A stretch of DNA of 64,000 nt from Posidonia oceanica (Eukaryota > Streptophyta > Magnoliopsida > Alismatales > Posidoniaceae), in assembly GCA_037176725.1 (NCBI GenBank), contig JAZBRS010000035.1, forward strand, positions 47,502,001-47,566,000. The letters run 5' to 3'. A model generated the notes under the pieces. It was not told the DNA's origin and ran no database searches. It was given only the letters and a program-made list of their open reading frames with translations. This document shows positions 24,049-35,669 of the stretch, one piece after another. How positions within the stretch are numbered: position 1 is the stretch's first letter; every line of letters starts with the position of its first letter. The position numbers and the translations under genes are program-made.

Positions 24049-25590
24049 GATGCCCCTTCCTGAGCGAGGTCAAGGGGACCGAGGCCGCTGCTCAAGGTTG
24101 ACGAGACACCCCATCTGACACCAATGAGAGTCAGATGTTGCTATAGATGTGAGTCACTTATTCGGTGGATGCACCAAAAATATGACTCGTCGCCAGAATG
24201 AGAATGCAAATGCAGATGCGAATGTAGATGCAGTGCAATGCATGCCAATGTAGATGTTAATGCGAATGTTAGTGCAGATGCGAATGCTGATGCAGTGCTG
24301 TTATGCCACTGATGTAAATGTTGATGTTGAACCAATATGCAAAAAACAGGGGCCGTGCCGGGCTCCACTAAGGGAGGCGCGAGCGATGCATGTGATGCTG
24401 ATGATTGCGAGTTGACGGACTCACCACCAGATAGTTAGGGCTATCAGCCCGAAGAAAGGACGCCAGACAGGGTGACGGGTGTCGACCGGGGGAAGCCGGG
24501 AAAGACAAGCGCAGGTCTTGTCAAATCGGCAATGGACCAGGAATGATAGGTGCAAGCCCTATCAAGACCAGGAAGAGGTCAGGAATGATAAGTGCAAGCC
24601 TTATCAAGACCGGACCGCCAGGAATGATAGGTGCAAGCCCTATCAAGACCAGGAAGAAGTCAGGAATGATAAGTGCAAGCCTTATTAAGACCGGACCGTC
24701 AGGAATGATAGGTGCAAGCCCCATCAAGACCAGGAAGAGGTCAAGAATGATAAGTGCAAGCCTTATCAAGACCGGACCGCCAGGAATGATAGGTGCAAGC
24801 CCTATCAAGACCCGGAAGAGGTCAGGAATGATAAGTGCAAGCCTTATCAAGACCAGACTACCGAGAATGATGGGTGCAAGCCCTATCAAGACCAGGAAGA
24901 GGTCAGGAATGATAAATGCAAGCCTTATCAAGACCAGACCGCTAGGAATGATAGGTGCAAGCTCTATCAAGACCCAGAAGAGGTCAGGAATGATTAGTGC
25001 AAGTCTTATCAAGATCGGACCACCAGGAATGATAGATGCAAGCCCTATCAAGACCCGGAAGAGGTCAGGAATGATAAGTGCAAGCCTTATCAAGACCGGA
25101 CCACCAGGAATGATAGGTGCAAGTCCTATCAAGACCCGGAAGAGGTCAGGAATGATAAGTGCAAGCCTTATCAAGACCAGACTACCGGGAATGATGGGTG
25201 CAAGCCCTATCAAGACCAGGAAGAGGTCAGGAATGATAAATGCAAGCCTTATCAAGACCAGACCGCTAGGAATGATAGGTGCAAGCTCTATCAAGACCCA
25301 GAAGAGGTCAGGAATGATAAGTGCAAGCCTTATCAAGATCGGACCACCAGGAATGATAGATGCAAGCCCTATCAAGACCCGGAAAAGGTCAGGAATGATA
25401 AGTGCAAGCCTTATCAAGACCGGACTGCCAGAAATGATAGGTGCAAGCCCTATCAAGACCCGGAAGAGGTCAGAAATGATAAGTGCAAGCCCTATCAAGA
25501 CCCGGAAGAGGTCAGAAATGATAAGTGCAAGCCTTATCAAGACTGGATCGCCAGAAATGATAAGTGCAAGCCCTATCAAGACCCGGAACA
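24049..25590 (-). mobile_element. 3' untranslated part of element E2, including polypurine tract
   Basis: Begins (minus end) with the polypurine tract, then a region matching that of element Y (GAGCGAGGTCAAG..., GTGAGTCACTTATTCGG..., GACTCGTCGCC), a GATGC-type simple repeat and a hairpin array up to about 25590. No coding part of E2 is present. The short sequence 25595-25642 resembles nothing else here and joins the genic side, so E2 was truncated before E1 inserted. Confidence 0.7.
24504..25590. repeat. 81-bp dimeric tandem array with covarying hairpins (E2)
   Basis: About 13 copies of an 81-bp unit made of two related halves of about 40 bp. One half has arms GATAGG and CCTATC, the other GATAAG and CTTATC; both keep the loop TGCAAGC and the tail AAGACC. 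The first unit has a third version, GACAAG with CTTGTC (24504-24522). The period is a multiple of three, so both strands stay open for over 1 kb; the resulting 365- and 382-residue frames are artefacts. Confidence 0.9.
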
Positions 25591-25647
25591 TATATGCAAT
25601 AGAATTTCCGTTTGGCACACTATGTAGCTGTTCGGCATAAACATAAC

Positions 25648-27231
25648 TGTAGATATCCCATTTTCTCATTTCCTAGAGTTCATAGAGGACAGGAACTTCT
25701 GAGGCACCCAGATCACACAACTAAGGCTTAATAACATATTTTTCCGGAGTTTTCATGATTTGCTTAAAAATAAGGCTTGATTTTACTTGACTCAAGGTTG
25801 TTGGCTGTGGCATAGCTAACGCACTCAGACTCGTGGCAAATCCGAGTACCTTGAGCACACTTTATCCCACTCAAATCCGTGGCAGATTTGAGTTAAAGAA
25901 GATGCTTTTATGATTTCATGAGATCTCTGAAGTTTTCTGGACTTTTATCATGTTTCTCTGAATTAACTTAAAAGACAGGGTTAAAAATACAAAAGACTTA
26001 GCTAGTTGCCTCCCAAAGCAGCGACTCAGCCAGACGCCTTTCAAAGGGGCGACTGGACTGTGTAGGCGCCTGTATGATAGGCGACTAGCATCATTTCTCT
26101 CTCTCCAGCTTAATATCAATATCCTGGGCATTAATATAATATACGGGAATTTTATAAGCTATTATAACATTTTTCCGTAAATTATTGATATTCATGTGAT
26201 TTTCTAGCATTTAATATATGGTATAACACATATATCATAAAGAAATTAATCAAAGAACAATCTAGAAAATCCTAGCTGGCTTCAAAACAAATATCTTGAT
26301 TTTTAACACGTTTTAATGTACTAATCAAATTCCTAAAAATCAGAAGCCAATCCCTTAGAATCTCCTAAAAATCAGAAACAAATATTTTAGTTGCCTAGAA
26401 TAGTGTAGCAGCTAGGCGCCACTATATGCGGCGACTAGCTGATGTGGACTTCATTTGACCTAGTCTTCTGGATTTTCCATGTCATTTCCACTATCTTTTC
26501 GGGAGATATTTGTCCCAGTCGCCTGCTTATGCGGCGACTAACCCTAAATATCAATTTTCTTCTAGAAGCTTCTAGAACCGTCCTAGCTTTGAGCCACTTG
26601 TGTCCCACGAACCTATAAAAAGGTCCCGTGAGTCAGTGCACTGGGGAGACAATTTTATGAATTTTAGGGTTTAAGGAGGCCACCTTTAGAGAGAGAGTTA
26701 CATCTTCAAGAGAGAAACCCTAGCCTCCATTATCGATCTCAGAGATCACCACATCCCAACCTAGATCCCCGAGAGCTCAAGCCTAGCCGGAGCTCCGACC
26801 GTGCCTCCACTTCCTCGCTCCACTGCGTACAGCACGAGGGTGAAGGGAGTATCTTCTTCCAATCTTTTTCATTTCATATTACATTCCTTAACATAGGACC
26901 CATAGCATAAGCATGCGGGGAACAACTCTCGGTTAGTATTAGATTCATTTGTCTATATTATTCTCTATTTTCTTCTATTATCATTTACTACACACAAACT
27001 TATCTAGATCTTCTATTTTTATTTGTTTTGAAGAAAAGGAAAACGCTCACGTAACACAAGGAAGCCACTAGACGACATCTTACCGTCGATCCAGTGAATC
27101 GAGTACCCACATCATCTACATCTCCCTAGGTGCCTTGTCTGCTCATTGATAAGTGGCGATCACAACAAAGTTAATGACGTCGTGGAAGCGTTGTTATCTT
27201 CATCCAAACACCCCCCAAATCCACATCCACA
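25648..27231 (+). repeat. 5' LTR of E1
   Basis: 1,584 bp, TGTAGATATCCC to CCACATCCACA. It holds several AGTCGCC/GGCGACT motifs, including a perfect 7-bp inverted repeat with a 9-nt loop at 26517-26539. A segment near 26611-26650 (ACCTATAAAAAGGTC then ...CAGTGCACTGG) looks like a TATA box and the start of transcription. Confidence 0.9.
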
Positions 27232-27235
27232 AATC

Positions 27236-27253
27236 TGGCGATCACGGTGGGAC
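27236..27253 (+). other. Primer-binding-like site of E1
   Basis: TGGCGATCACGGTGGGAC lies four bases after the LTR end. A site beginning TGG directly after the LTR pairs with the CCA end of a tRNA primer. Tat/Ogre elements often use tRNA-Arg (from memory); I cannot confirm which tRNA fits here. Confidence 0.5.
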
Positions 27254-28576
27254 CGGCTTTAGCCAACCCTCTGTGCTACGTGAGTTTTTCCTTCATTTAT
27301 TTCTTTAGATCTAGTTGTTCTTTTAGTTGTTTTCGGTTTAGGAGGCCGTGCGCTTAGGTTTTTCACGACTCCTAAACCCCGTAGTGTTTTCTGTCATTAG
27401 AACAGTTTTTCTAACCCAACCACCTTGATCTTAAGGCAAGAGGCCTCGTTAGCACTTTGAGGCAACGACAACTTCCTGTCTAGGATCGTAGAGAGTCGGG
27501 TTACTACTATTCTGAAAAACAGAAGACTCCGGTTTCCAGCCGCCCAGTTAACATGTGCCTGAGTCAGTCGCGGTCCACTACGGCGGCTTCTCCAGGCGCA
27601 CCCATTACAGGCGACTGGATCTGGGTTTTAATTTCAGTACAGATCGTTTATTATTTTCAGTAGCCTGTGTTGTTTTTCTTTTAAATCTGTAGTAACTTAA
27701 CAAACTGATTAACATCCTGTTCACTGTAATTTTAGTTTTTTATTCGGATTTTAGGTTTGTATGTGTCCACCCTTAGGGTGGAAACTATTTTAATGATATT
27801 AAAGTTAAAGTTCCTTGAGAAATCCTTTCCCTAACTAAAATAATCAAACAGAGCGAATCGGACCAGTGCAAGTCACTCACCCATATTCTGTTTGGTTAGG
27901 ATAGTTAGATTAAGAACTCAAGGTGTCCTAGGGTTTTATTTTTTGACTCTTCCTCTTCCTTAAGTCAAAAATAATCCTTAGTAGATACTTGATACTTTGA
28001 TATTCCTTGCTTATTTACTGTTTTATGGTTTGATAAGGGCCGATCTTAAGGACAGAATCCTAGGTAGTGGGCTCCCCTTTAGAGAGACAAACCCGCCGCC
28101 TAGGCCCTCTTGGTAGACCTTGAACGAAGGTCAAAGAGTAGTACCCATAAGTCAAAAATCCCATTAATTGTGAACATGCAGGTTTAATTAATCACTTGAA
28201 CAAATAAAATCTGCGGTCTGTTTGGAACCTGCATTGATTTTTCTTTCTTTCCTGCTTGCTACGCGATCTGTCCAGGACAGATCTCGGTTGCTGGAAGAAC
28301 AGGCTACTAGCCGCCTGTTCAGAAGGCGTCTCGTTCAGTCGCACATTATAACGGCGACTTGTTTCATTGTCAGTTACACAGGCGACTACAGGGAAAAACG
28401 CTTCGTGTGCCTTGTTTGCAGGATCTGATCATTTCCATTAACAGGTTGTAGAAGCACCAAATGAGAACTGTTTACTGTTTTATTTTTACTTTCATCGAGT
28501 CTATATTAAGTAGTGTCATTGAGTCTGTAATTTCCCTTTCCAAGTTTTCTGTAATAATTTAAAAGACAATCTCACG

Positions 28577-31283
28577 ATGGAGCTTTATCGACCAAATCAA
28601 GAGCGCATCAATGTGACATCTGCCTCGACTTCAACATCACAGGCACAAGAGCCAGAAACTCCCAACTTTGCACAAGGAATTGAAGGAGAGAGAGAAATAA
28701 GTCGCTCCCAAACATAGAGTACCTCGTTTACGCACACACATCCCGAAGTAACCTCTCCAGTAATGCCACCTACATCGACTGCTTTCTACCTATCTGAGGA
28801 AGCGACTAATGAGATCTACCAACTCCTGGCATGGCACCACCATCCCTCATCTAGGAGCCTACAAACCTCATCCATCCACCAACCTTCTTTCCTAAACCCT
28901 CACCAAAACCCACTAATCACGCCCACTCACACCTACACCACGCTACTAAACCCCACGGTAAACTTTCCTACCCAAGGTTCATTCACACAATACCACGCAA
29001 CGCCAACCTATCCTTTCATGCATCAAACCATGCCATCATACACAACCTACCAACAACCACAATATCTTGGAGCATCATACCAACCACAGTATCCCGGAAT
29101 AACACACTCACCACAACCTCCCGCTAATACGCAATCACACTACACTCCACATCAATCCCTACCCTTCTCTCCACCATACAACCCTCTATCGCCACCGTTC
29201 CACCAAAATCATGGGCATCTAAACCAGGAACAACAAGCCATGCCAGGACAAGACATTAAGAGAATGATCTCTGAGACACTCACAAAGGCAGGGGTTACAC
29301 ATAAAGCACCAATAGGGTTTAACACTTCTAAATTTCCTTATTTTGTTCTTCCGCTTGGATTCAAAATGCCAAAGATGAGGAAATACAGTGGAACGGAGGA
29401 TCCAAGAGGCCATCTAGCCACATTCACTATGAATGCTCTACCCTATCAATATAACAATGGGCTTACTATCTACCTCTTCTTCAAGAGCTTGGAAGGAGAA
29501 ACACTGGGATGGTTCAACATGTTCATAGCATATGATCTCAGTAGCTTCAAGATGGTCTAAGAAAAATTTCTACTCCAATATGGCCATCGCATCCAGCACG
29601 AGCTACAATGAGCGACCTCCTCGCTAAAAGAATGAAACCTAATGAGGAGTTTGCTACTTTTGCAAGCAAATGGAGAGACATGGCTGCAAGGTCTAAATGC
29701 TACATCCTAGAGAGCCAAGTAGTTGAGGTCATATCCCAAAATATTACTAGAGCACTCAGAACGGGGCAACTGATTAGTGATCTCCAAACATACCCTCAAC
29801 TGTACGAGCGTGCTGCTAGAGTCCTCCGTCACAAAGAAGAGCTACCATTCTTGGAACCCGAAGGAAGGGGCAAGAAGAAGACCTCTAGCCATACACTTGA
29901 AGGCGTCACTGGTGACATGGCCCAAGTTTCAATTCAGTAGAGGCAGAAGGGGCAAAGAAACCCCCAATATCAGTCTGGGCAATCGTTTCTGGCCCAAGGG
30001 CAACTAGTACAGTACCATGGGCAGTTATAGCAGCCAATACAGCATCAACAACAACCGCCACCTGACTACCCAGTACATGCCTAGCAAGGATAGACAAATA
30101 ATGCATACCAGGGGCAACAGCAAGGGCAAGGGAGCTACCACAACATCCCTCCACAATGGAGCTACAAAGGCCCTCAAAGGCAAAGCTACCCGCCGCTTCC
30201 TGAATCAATCCCTGATACATTCAGGATGCTGGTTGAAAGTGGAGATCTGCGACTCCCTGAACCCAGGCCATGTTTTCCAAATGTTGATATGTCCAAGCAC
30301 TGCCCTTATCATCAAAACCATGGGTACACCCTTGAAAACTGTTTCACTGTCAAAGATAAAATACATAATCTTAATGACAATGGTGAAATCATGTGGCCTG
30401 AGCTTAAAGCCAGATTGAAAGCAGCTCAAGAAGGACAACAAATAATACAGATACATCAAGAGCCTTTGTTCAACCATCGAGTGGCTCACACGGATGCAGA
30501 AATCATCTTGTCAGCTGCTCGGTCCGAGTTGGCAACTATTCAGCACATACGAGTAGAACTTGACCTAGAGCCGCCAGTCCAAGATGAGGAAGAACCAGAT
30601 GTGCCAACAGTACCTGAGCCAGAAACATAGTCGGAAGAGGACCTGGATGAAGCTGAGGAAGACCCATCAGGATGGGAGACTCAGGATGATGAAGAGGGAC
30701 TCAATGATCCCATGGAATGGCAACATGGATCAGGTGATGTGGATCCATTTGAACTAGCAGGGAAGATCATCACGAGCTTTGAAGAAACAAGCATCATCTT
30801 TCAGAATATGGAGCTGCTGGCACCGAAAGAGCGCTCACGCCCATTAATCATTACTGTAGACATTGATAACTGTTCTCTCCCTGGAGTACTTATTGATACT
30901 GGTGCTAGCAAGAGTCTGTGTTCCCTGTCCACCCTGAATTTCCTAAGCATAGAAGTAAACAAGATCACCAAATGTCGCTTCGCCTACACGGCTTATGTAA
31001 AAGTAAAAAGGAAGCGATTGGGACGATCCAAATGGATGTTACCACAGGCCCCTTCACTAGCGCTACACTAGTCGTGGTGATGGAGGAAGACCTGGCTGAA
31101 CCGTTGATCCTAGGAAGGTCCTGGCTAGCCGAGATTGGCGTTGTACCATCCCCGGTGCACCAATCACTCAAATTCAGACATCAAGGGGGAGTAATCATTG
31201 TCAGGGCTGATCACAGGCAGGGTTCAGGGGCAGAATGGAAACCCGCTCCATCAGAGTCGGGTCTCTCATCACACAATGGATGA
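28577..31283 (+). pseudogene. gag and aspartic protease of E1, broken
   Basis: Start at ATG 28577. Gag core: KFPYFVLPLGFKMPKMRKYS with GTEDPRGHLATF and a WF motif (about 29330-29520), then FATFASKWRDMAARSK (29650-29700). A Zn-knuckle-like CPYHQNHGYTLENCF follows near 30300. The protease has the catalytic LIDTGASKSLCS near 30892 and LILGRSWL near 31107. Breaks: stops TAG 28715, TAA 29558, TAG 29938, 30028, 30082, 30091 and 30628, a frame change between 29560 and 29608, and another near 31000. Gag would form the particle and the protease cut it; both are dead here. No reverse transcriptase follows. Confidence 0.85.
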
Positions 31284-34190
31284 CCGGTGGGTGGATGGAT
31301 CGATCACTAGCCCGACGAGGAGACAGTGGACTCTCAGATGTTTCAGGACCTAATAGAAGAAGACCAATTGCCCATCTATGATGAATATGCAGATTCAGAC
31401 TAGTACGACATACTCAACTCACCACTCCCAGCAGCACAAGCAAGAATTGATCCTCCTCCCAAGCCGCCCGATCCTACAAATAGACACACTAGGGGCAGTC
31501 ATGACCACTACAGTCATGAAGGAGAGGTTAATGCAGAACCCATCAATGGTCATACTTCAAAAGGAGGAGGAAATCTGATAGCCTCACTCCAAGACAAAGC
31601 CACCACGCACACTGCCTGGAACGGGTCAGAATGAGTCTGACTCTGACCCTCTGAAGGCAAGGACCGGGCGCAAACCGAAGGAAAGACAAGAATATGCGCC
31701 ACAAGCACCTGACTACTTAACGCCAAGGGTAGACTTCCGCAGTCACCCCTCAGGTAAGCCCCCTTGTCTAGGAAGGGAGGTGCGAAGTTTCACTGAACCC
31801 GACTGAGGGCAGTGGTTAATTCAATTAAAACTTGTAAATAAAACATTTTTTCCTTCTGTACTTTTATTTCCTTCATTTTGTTCTTTATTTATATCTAATG
31901 TTAAGTTAGACTATAAGTAATAAAATAAATAATAAAAATGAGTGATGAGTGTAGACTATGCCCAACAACTTAAAAGCATTAAGCAGAGTTGCCAAAATAT
32001 TACCTAAGATTCCTAAGAAGAAACCGTGGCACCTAGTGAAGGTCCAACCACTGGTTGTAACAACCTAAAGGCATCTTTAGATCCGTGAGAGTTACACACA
32101 ATACACTCTTAATTAGCATGCCAAAATCTAGAAAGAACCAAAGACCAAACCTTAGCCAAAGAAAGAAAGTTGTATCCCAAGAAGAAAAGAAGCTGAACAA
32201 CTAGGCTAACCTCAACCTTGTCCTGTCTGCACATACACTTGCACGGGGAGGTAAGAGAAAGGCAAGCTCGGAGCAGAGGCTAATGGTATGAGACCGTTCG
32301 CCAAATAAAGCACCCAAGAAAAGATGGCAGTAAAGAAGTTGTCCAAATAAGAGAGGAAAGAAGGCAGCAAAGAAGCTGTCCAAGTGAGAAAAAGACAATA
32401 AAAGAGATCAGCAAAAAGCTGTCCAAAGAGTGAAAAGAAGGCAGCAAAGAAAGTTGTTCATAAATAAAAAAGAATCCTAGAAAAAAAAATAAAAGGCGTA
32501 AAACAGGCAAGCGGAACTCAAACTTGAGCCAAAGTCAAGAGCTTACTGTACTTCAAACCTCCTCCACCTATCTCACTCACAGACAAGGGGCAGGGAATCC
32601 TAGAAGTTCAAGGACTAATTAAATGAAGGAAACAACAATCAAACTAAGGCTAGTATGAGGTCCCAAGTTCTCAAAAGACAAGACATGTTAGAAGGGAAAG
32701 TTCTCTCACCCTAGATAATATAAGGCAATACTGCAAAAGCTGTAACTAGATGGTTATGACTGCACTCATCAATCCAAAACTACAAAAAAAAAATCAGAAA
32801 ATCCCAAAATACCAAAATTAGAAAATCCAAAATTTCAAAAAAAATAGAAAATCAAAAATACCAAAAAAAATCATAAAATCACAAAATTCAAAAAATTAGA
32901 AAATCCAAGAAAACCAACTAAAAAGAAGCACCATCCACCCTACATACAAGTGAAAACTTAATAAGTAGAAAAACTGGAATTAGTCTGGCCAATGATGTAA
33001 CAATCAACTCACTCGGATTTGGAGATAGCGTCCTACTCAAGCGTGTCTCACGGCTTGGGTGCGTTTTCTCAACAAAGACATTGCTTCTGCAATAATCTTT
33101 AGAGCATCTACAGATGACTCACAATCGGCGTCTACCGAGCTCCGATTTTTCATCTCCCAGCTGAGGCCAAGACTAATTCCCTCCACCTAGTTCTCAAGTA
33201 GCAAGTTGATTAAGGGATTACTTTATCTCCTGTACAAGTATAACTTAGTCAATCTCCCTAGGAACTGGGAAAGGTTCACCTGTGATTACTAACGTATTTT
33301 GTTAAGTGTGTAGGTATACATCTCAACATAAAGAATGAGCTCACGCCTAAGGGGCTCATATAGTGTGCAAAGGCACATCCACTTTGACTAAAAGGCAAAC
33401 CCCGGTTTGGCAAAGGAAGGGTTCACTCCCTCACCTGGTTCTTTAATCATAGAACTCCTTTATTTGCCAAATCGAGTTGTGGGACGACAGTCCTTTCCTG
33501 AGAGTACCGGTCACACTCAAGGACGGAAAACACTTGACCACAACGAATTGCATTCATTCATTTTACATATGTCCATATGGTTTGGGAACAACTGTACCCC
33601 GCCGGCCTAACCTAGCATATGGACCATTCATTGCATCGTATGTTGACTTGCATTTGCATTTGTTTGCTTGAATCATGTACCCATGCATTTTCTCATATTA
33701 TTGGAAGTGGAGCATGAACGGAGCCAAATGACCTTCAAGAGTGTTAGAAATCTTTAGGACATGTGATTCTCCTAGAGCCAGCTTAGTTCCTACCTATCCT
33801 TCTATCAATTCCAATCCGAGTAAAATTTCAAACAAGATGCCACAAGAGCACTCCTTTTCGATTGTGTAAGGGTCACGCCCCACGATCTCCTCCTTAGCTT
33901 CTACCCCGTTGAAGTATATCTCTACATGGTTGACAGGTCTCGACATCGGCTGCGACACATAGCACCGACTTGACCCCTCCATGCCTGAGTTTTCAATATG
34001 ACGGCAATTAATCGAACCACTCGGCCGTTCGGCAATCTCCCGACACCGAGTCAGTTCACCCCTTCTTCCTTTTTATTTTCTTTTTTCATCCCTAGTGGCG
34101 GATTGTTTGAGACGGAGGCCCCTTTTTCAGGAAATGCTCAATGAGACATTGTTCTTACCTTGGACCCGATCTTGTTCCAAGATCAACTCC
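31284..34190 (+). other. Non-coding 3' part of E1
   Basis: 31284-31800 reads as decayed continuation of the protease-linker region. From 31843 the sequence is T-rich, then matches E0 (12186-14234), including a very decayed counterpart of the pol C-terminus near 31990-32110. No catalytic pol domain is found. A-rich AAAATC-type runs lie at 32770-32910. Confidence 0.6.
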
Positions 34191-34203
34191 AAGAAGGAGC
34201 ATC
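34191..34203 (+). other. Polypurine tract of E1
   Basis: AAGAAGGAGCATC directly precedes the 3' LTR start TGTAGATATCCC at 34204. It ends in the same GCATC as the tracts of Y and E2. Confidence 0.6.
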
Positions 34204-35292
34204 TGTAGATATCCCATTTTCGCATTTCCCAGAGTTCATAGAGGATAGGAACTTCTGAGGCACCCAGATCACACAACTAAGGCTTAATAACATATTTTTC
34301 CGGAGTTTTCATGATTTACTTAAAAACAAGGCTTGATTTTACTTGACTCAAGGTTGTTGGCTGTGGCATAGCTAACGCACTTAGACTCGTGGCAAGTCTG
34401 AGTACCTTGAGCACACTTTATCCCACTCAAATCCGTGGCAGATTTGAGTTAAAGAAGATGTTTTTATGATTTCATGAGATCTCTAAAGTTTTCCGGGTTT
34501 TTATCATGTTTCTCTAGATTAACTTAAAAGACAGGGTTAAAAATACAAAAGACTTAGCTAATTGCCTCCCAGAGCAGCGACTCAGCTAGATGCCTTTCAG
34601 AGGGGCGACTAGACTGTGTAGGCGCCTGTATGATAGGTGACTAGCATCATTTCTCTCTCCAGCTTAATATCAATATCCTGGGCATTAATATAATATACGG
34701 GAATTTTATAAGCTATTATGAATTTTAGGGTTTAAGGAGGCCACCTTTAGAAAGAGAGTTACATCTTTAAGAGAGAAACCCTAGCCTCCATTATCGATCC
34801 CAGAGATCACCACGTCCCAACCTAGATCCCCGAGATCTCGAGCCTAGCCGGAGCTCCGACCGTGCCTCCACTTCCTCGCTCCATTGCATACAGCACGAGA
34901 GTGAAGGGAGTATCTTCTTTCAATCTTTTTCATTTCATATTGCATTCCTTAACATAGGACCCATAGCATAAGCATGCGGGGAACAACCTCCAGTTAGTAT
35001 TAGATTCATTTGTCTATATTATTCTTTATTTTCTTCTGTTATCATTTACTACACACAAACTTATCTAGATCTTCTATTTTTATTTATTTTGAAGAAAAGG
35101 AAAACGCTCACGTAACACGAGGAAGCCACTGGACGACATCCTGCCGTCGATCTAGTGAACCGAGTACCCACATCATCTACATCTCCCTAGGCACCTTGTC
35201 CGTCCATTGATAATTGACGATCACAACAAAGTTAACGACGTCGTGGAAGTATTGTTATCTTCATTCAAACACCCCTCAAATCCACATCCACA
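34204..35292 (+). repeat. 3' LTR of E1 with a 0.5-kb internal deletion
   Basis: 1,089 bp. It follows the 5' LTR to ATAAGCTATTAT near 34720, then jumps to GAATTTTAGGGTTTAAGG, which in the 5' LTR lies about 490 bp further on. The junction shares TTAT in both parents, so a microhomology-mediated deletion after insertion is likely. Confidence 0.9.
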
Positions 35293-35403
35293 ATAACCTC
35301 AGCTCAAATTGAGCAATGGTTTGGCCTATATATATATATATTCTGCACCTGAGAATCAATAGTATAAACATGCTAAACATACATGATACTCTTGGATAAT
35401 TGA

Positions 35404-35433
35404 GTTGTTGTTGTTGTTGTTGTTGTTGTTGTT
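35404..35433 (+). repeat. (GTT)10 microsatellite
   Basis: Ten GTT units. A short TA run lies at about 35325-35340. The stretch 35298-35669 otherwise holds nothing I recognise. Confidence 0.9.
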
Positions 35434-35669
35434 ATATAGTTTCACTAGTATGAAATACACTATTAGACAAACAAAAATAAATGAATTTGAGTAAATCAAT
35501 AAAAAAAATAAATGAGGAAACCATCAAACCAACATTTTTAAAAAGATACGATACAATAAAGAAATAAATTTAAAATTAAAAAAAACACAATTTAATCTAC
35601 TCAGATATGATATTAAATAAAGATATGATATTAAAAACGTAAACAATAAAGATATGTTATTAAATAAAT

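Larger units (their letters stand above)
25648..35292 (+). mobile_element. Element E1: complete non-autonomous gypsy-like retrotransposon
   Basis: Bounded by two LTRs starting TGTAGATATCCC and ending CCACATCCACA, with a perfect 5-bp duplication ATAAC at 25643-25647 and 35293-35297. The interior has a primer-binding-like site, a leader of about 1.3 kb, gag, a protease, and a long non-coding 3' part ending in a short polypurine tract. Reverse transcriptase, RNase H and integrase are absent. The gag type and the LTR start put it near the Tat/Ogre group of Ty3/gypsy. LTR copies differ at about 4% of positions by eye over the first 500 bp, so it is older than element Y. Confidence 0.9.

Noticed and set aside
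24504..25590. CRISPR-like array
   Set aside because: Units are back-to-back with no unique spacers, and the genome is a plant's.
24521..25669. Frames of 365 and 382 residues on both strands
   Set aside because: By-product of the 81-bp array; the products are pure repeats with no family likeness.
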